Source: Shewanella basaltis
GTDB taxonomy: Bacteria > Pseudomonadota > Gammaproteobacteria > Enterobacterales > Shewanellaceae
Direction of reading: 5' to 3'
Length of the DNA: 64,000 nt
Assembly (NCBI RefSeq): GCF_023283885.1
Contig: NZ_JAKILA010000023.1
Span: forward strand, 1 to 64,000
The notes beneath the pieces are model-generated. The model saw only the letters and a program-made list of their open reading frames with translations. It ran no database searches and was not told where the DNA came from. Position 1 is the first letter of the stretch. Every line of letters begins with the position of its first letter. A program made the position numbers and the translations under genes. This document shows positions 63,706 to 64,000 of this stretch, one piece after another.

Positions 63706-64000
63706 ATGAAAGGTAATCCAGAGGTAATTGACGCCCTAAATTTACTGTTAACTGGCGAGTTATCAGCGATGGACCAATATTTTGTGCATGCTCACATGTA
63801 TGAAGATTGGGGACTTAATGAACTTTATACTCGTATTTTGCACGAGTCGGATGATGAAAAATTACATGCCGCAAAACTTGTTCAACGCATTCTGTTTTTA
63901 GAAGGTACGCCAGATGTTGCGAGCCGTGAAGCATTGAACATAGGTAAAGATGTGCAAGAAATGCTAAAAAACGACCTTGAATATGAATATAAGGTTGCTG
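63706..64000 (+). CDS. bfr: Bacterioferritin subunit with ferroxidase site but no haem Met (partial, runs off edge)
   Basis: The first 98 codons of a second bacterioferritin; the gene continues past the window. Ferroxidase residues Glu18, Glu51, His54 and Glu94 are present (TGELSAMDQY; ESDDEKLHAAK). The residue at the haem-ligand position, Met52 in E. coli, is Lys. This complements the upstream subunit. TAGGAAC precedes the ATG at 63706. The C-terminal ligands (Glu127, His130) lie outside. Confidence 0.92.
   Translation, partial: MKGNPEVIDALNLLLTGELSAMDQYFVHAHMYEDWGLNELYTRILHESDDEKLHAAKLVQRILFLEGTPDVASREALNIGKDVQEMLKNDLEYEYKVA

Overview
The window looks like chromosomal DNA from a marine Shewanella (Gammaproteobacteria, Alteromonadales). 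The reasons are an OmcA/MtrC-type decaheme outer-membrane cytochrome lipoprotein, a complete six-gene Na+-NQR operon with apbE and nqrM, two bacterioferritins, luxS, and families typical of Shewanella and Vibrio (DUF2960, DUF2913, PBPRA1643-type SEC-C). Species cannot be fixed from sequence reading alone; the AT-rich codon use suggests a cold-water relative of S. frigidimarina.

Layout. 0-2 kb: tail of a mobile integron cassette array, with four attC-like sites around three small orphan genes and no integrase in view. 2-4.2 kb: accessory DNA with orphan genes, a class II tRNA-like 3' fragment and dispersed repeats. 4.2-12.1 kb: a MacA/MacB-like exporter operon (adaptor, tiny membrane protein, ATPase, two permeases), then a sigma-54-dependent response regulator and its histidine kinase. 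A good -24/-12 promoter and GTCCG/CGGAC palindromes precede the exporter, so the system looks self-contained. 12.5-14.9 kb: a bufferin-type RiPP metallophore cluster (bufA-bufB-bufC, minus strand) whose precursor carries two tandem six-cysteine core domains. 15-21.8 kb: MAPEG protein, uracil-DNA glycosylase family protein, glnD, an RsuA-type pseudouridine synthase and a LysR regulator. 22-24.4 kb: the lone decaheme cytochrome. 24.5-25.1 kb: two MITE-like elements.

25-41 kb is mostly core: POT peptide transporter, SEC-C protein, valS, holC, a solute-binding protein wedged between holC and pepA, pepA, lptF-lptG, then small conserved genes. 41-44 kb: DUF1289, a TetR/aldehyde dehydrogenase pair with a matching operator, and a universal stress protein. 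44.4-51.2 kb: paired PH-domain membrane proteins, a winged-helix protein, a CorA-family gene broken by an in-frame TAG, AlkB, two adjacent MITEs, a cryptochrome-DASH gene broken by an in-frame TAA, and BolA. 51.4-55.3 kb: orphan TRAP binding lipoprotein, luxS and a TonB-dependent receptor. 55.7-63 kb: nqrABCDEF, apbE and nqrM. 63.1-64 kb: a Fur-box-controlled bacterioferritin pair in which one subunit has the haem-ligand Met and the other the ferroxidase residues; the second runs off the edge.

Most notable: the double-core bufferin precursor with a terminator-like hairpin before its modification genes; the linked sigma-54 exporter/two-component unit; three families of small inverted-repeat elements, two with matching target duplications; and two genes each interrupted by one in-frame stop. 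Nothing here is clearly a wholly undescribed system. The double-core bufferin and the sigma-54 exporter unit come closest.
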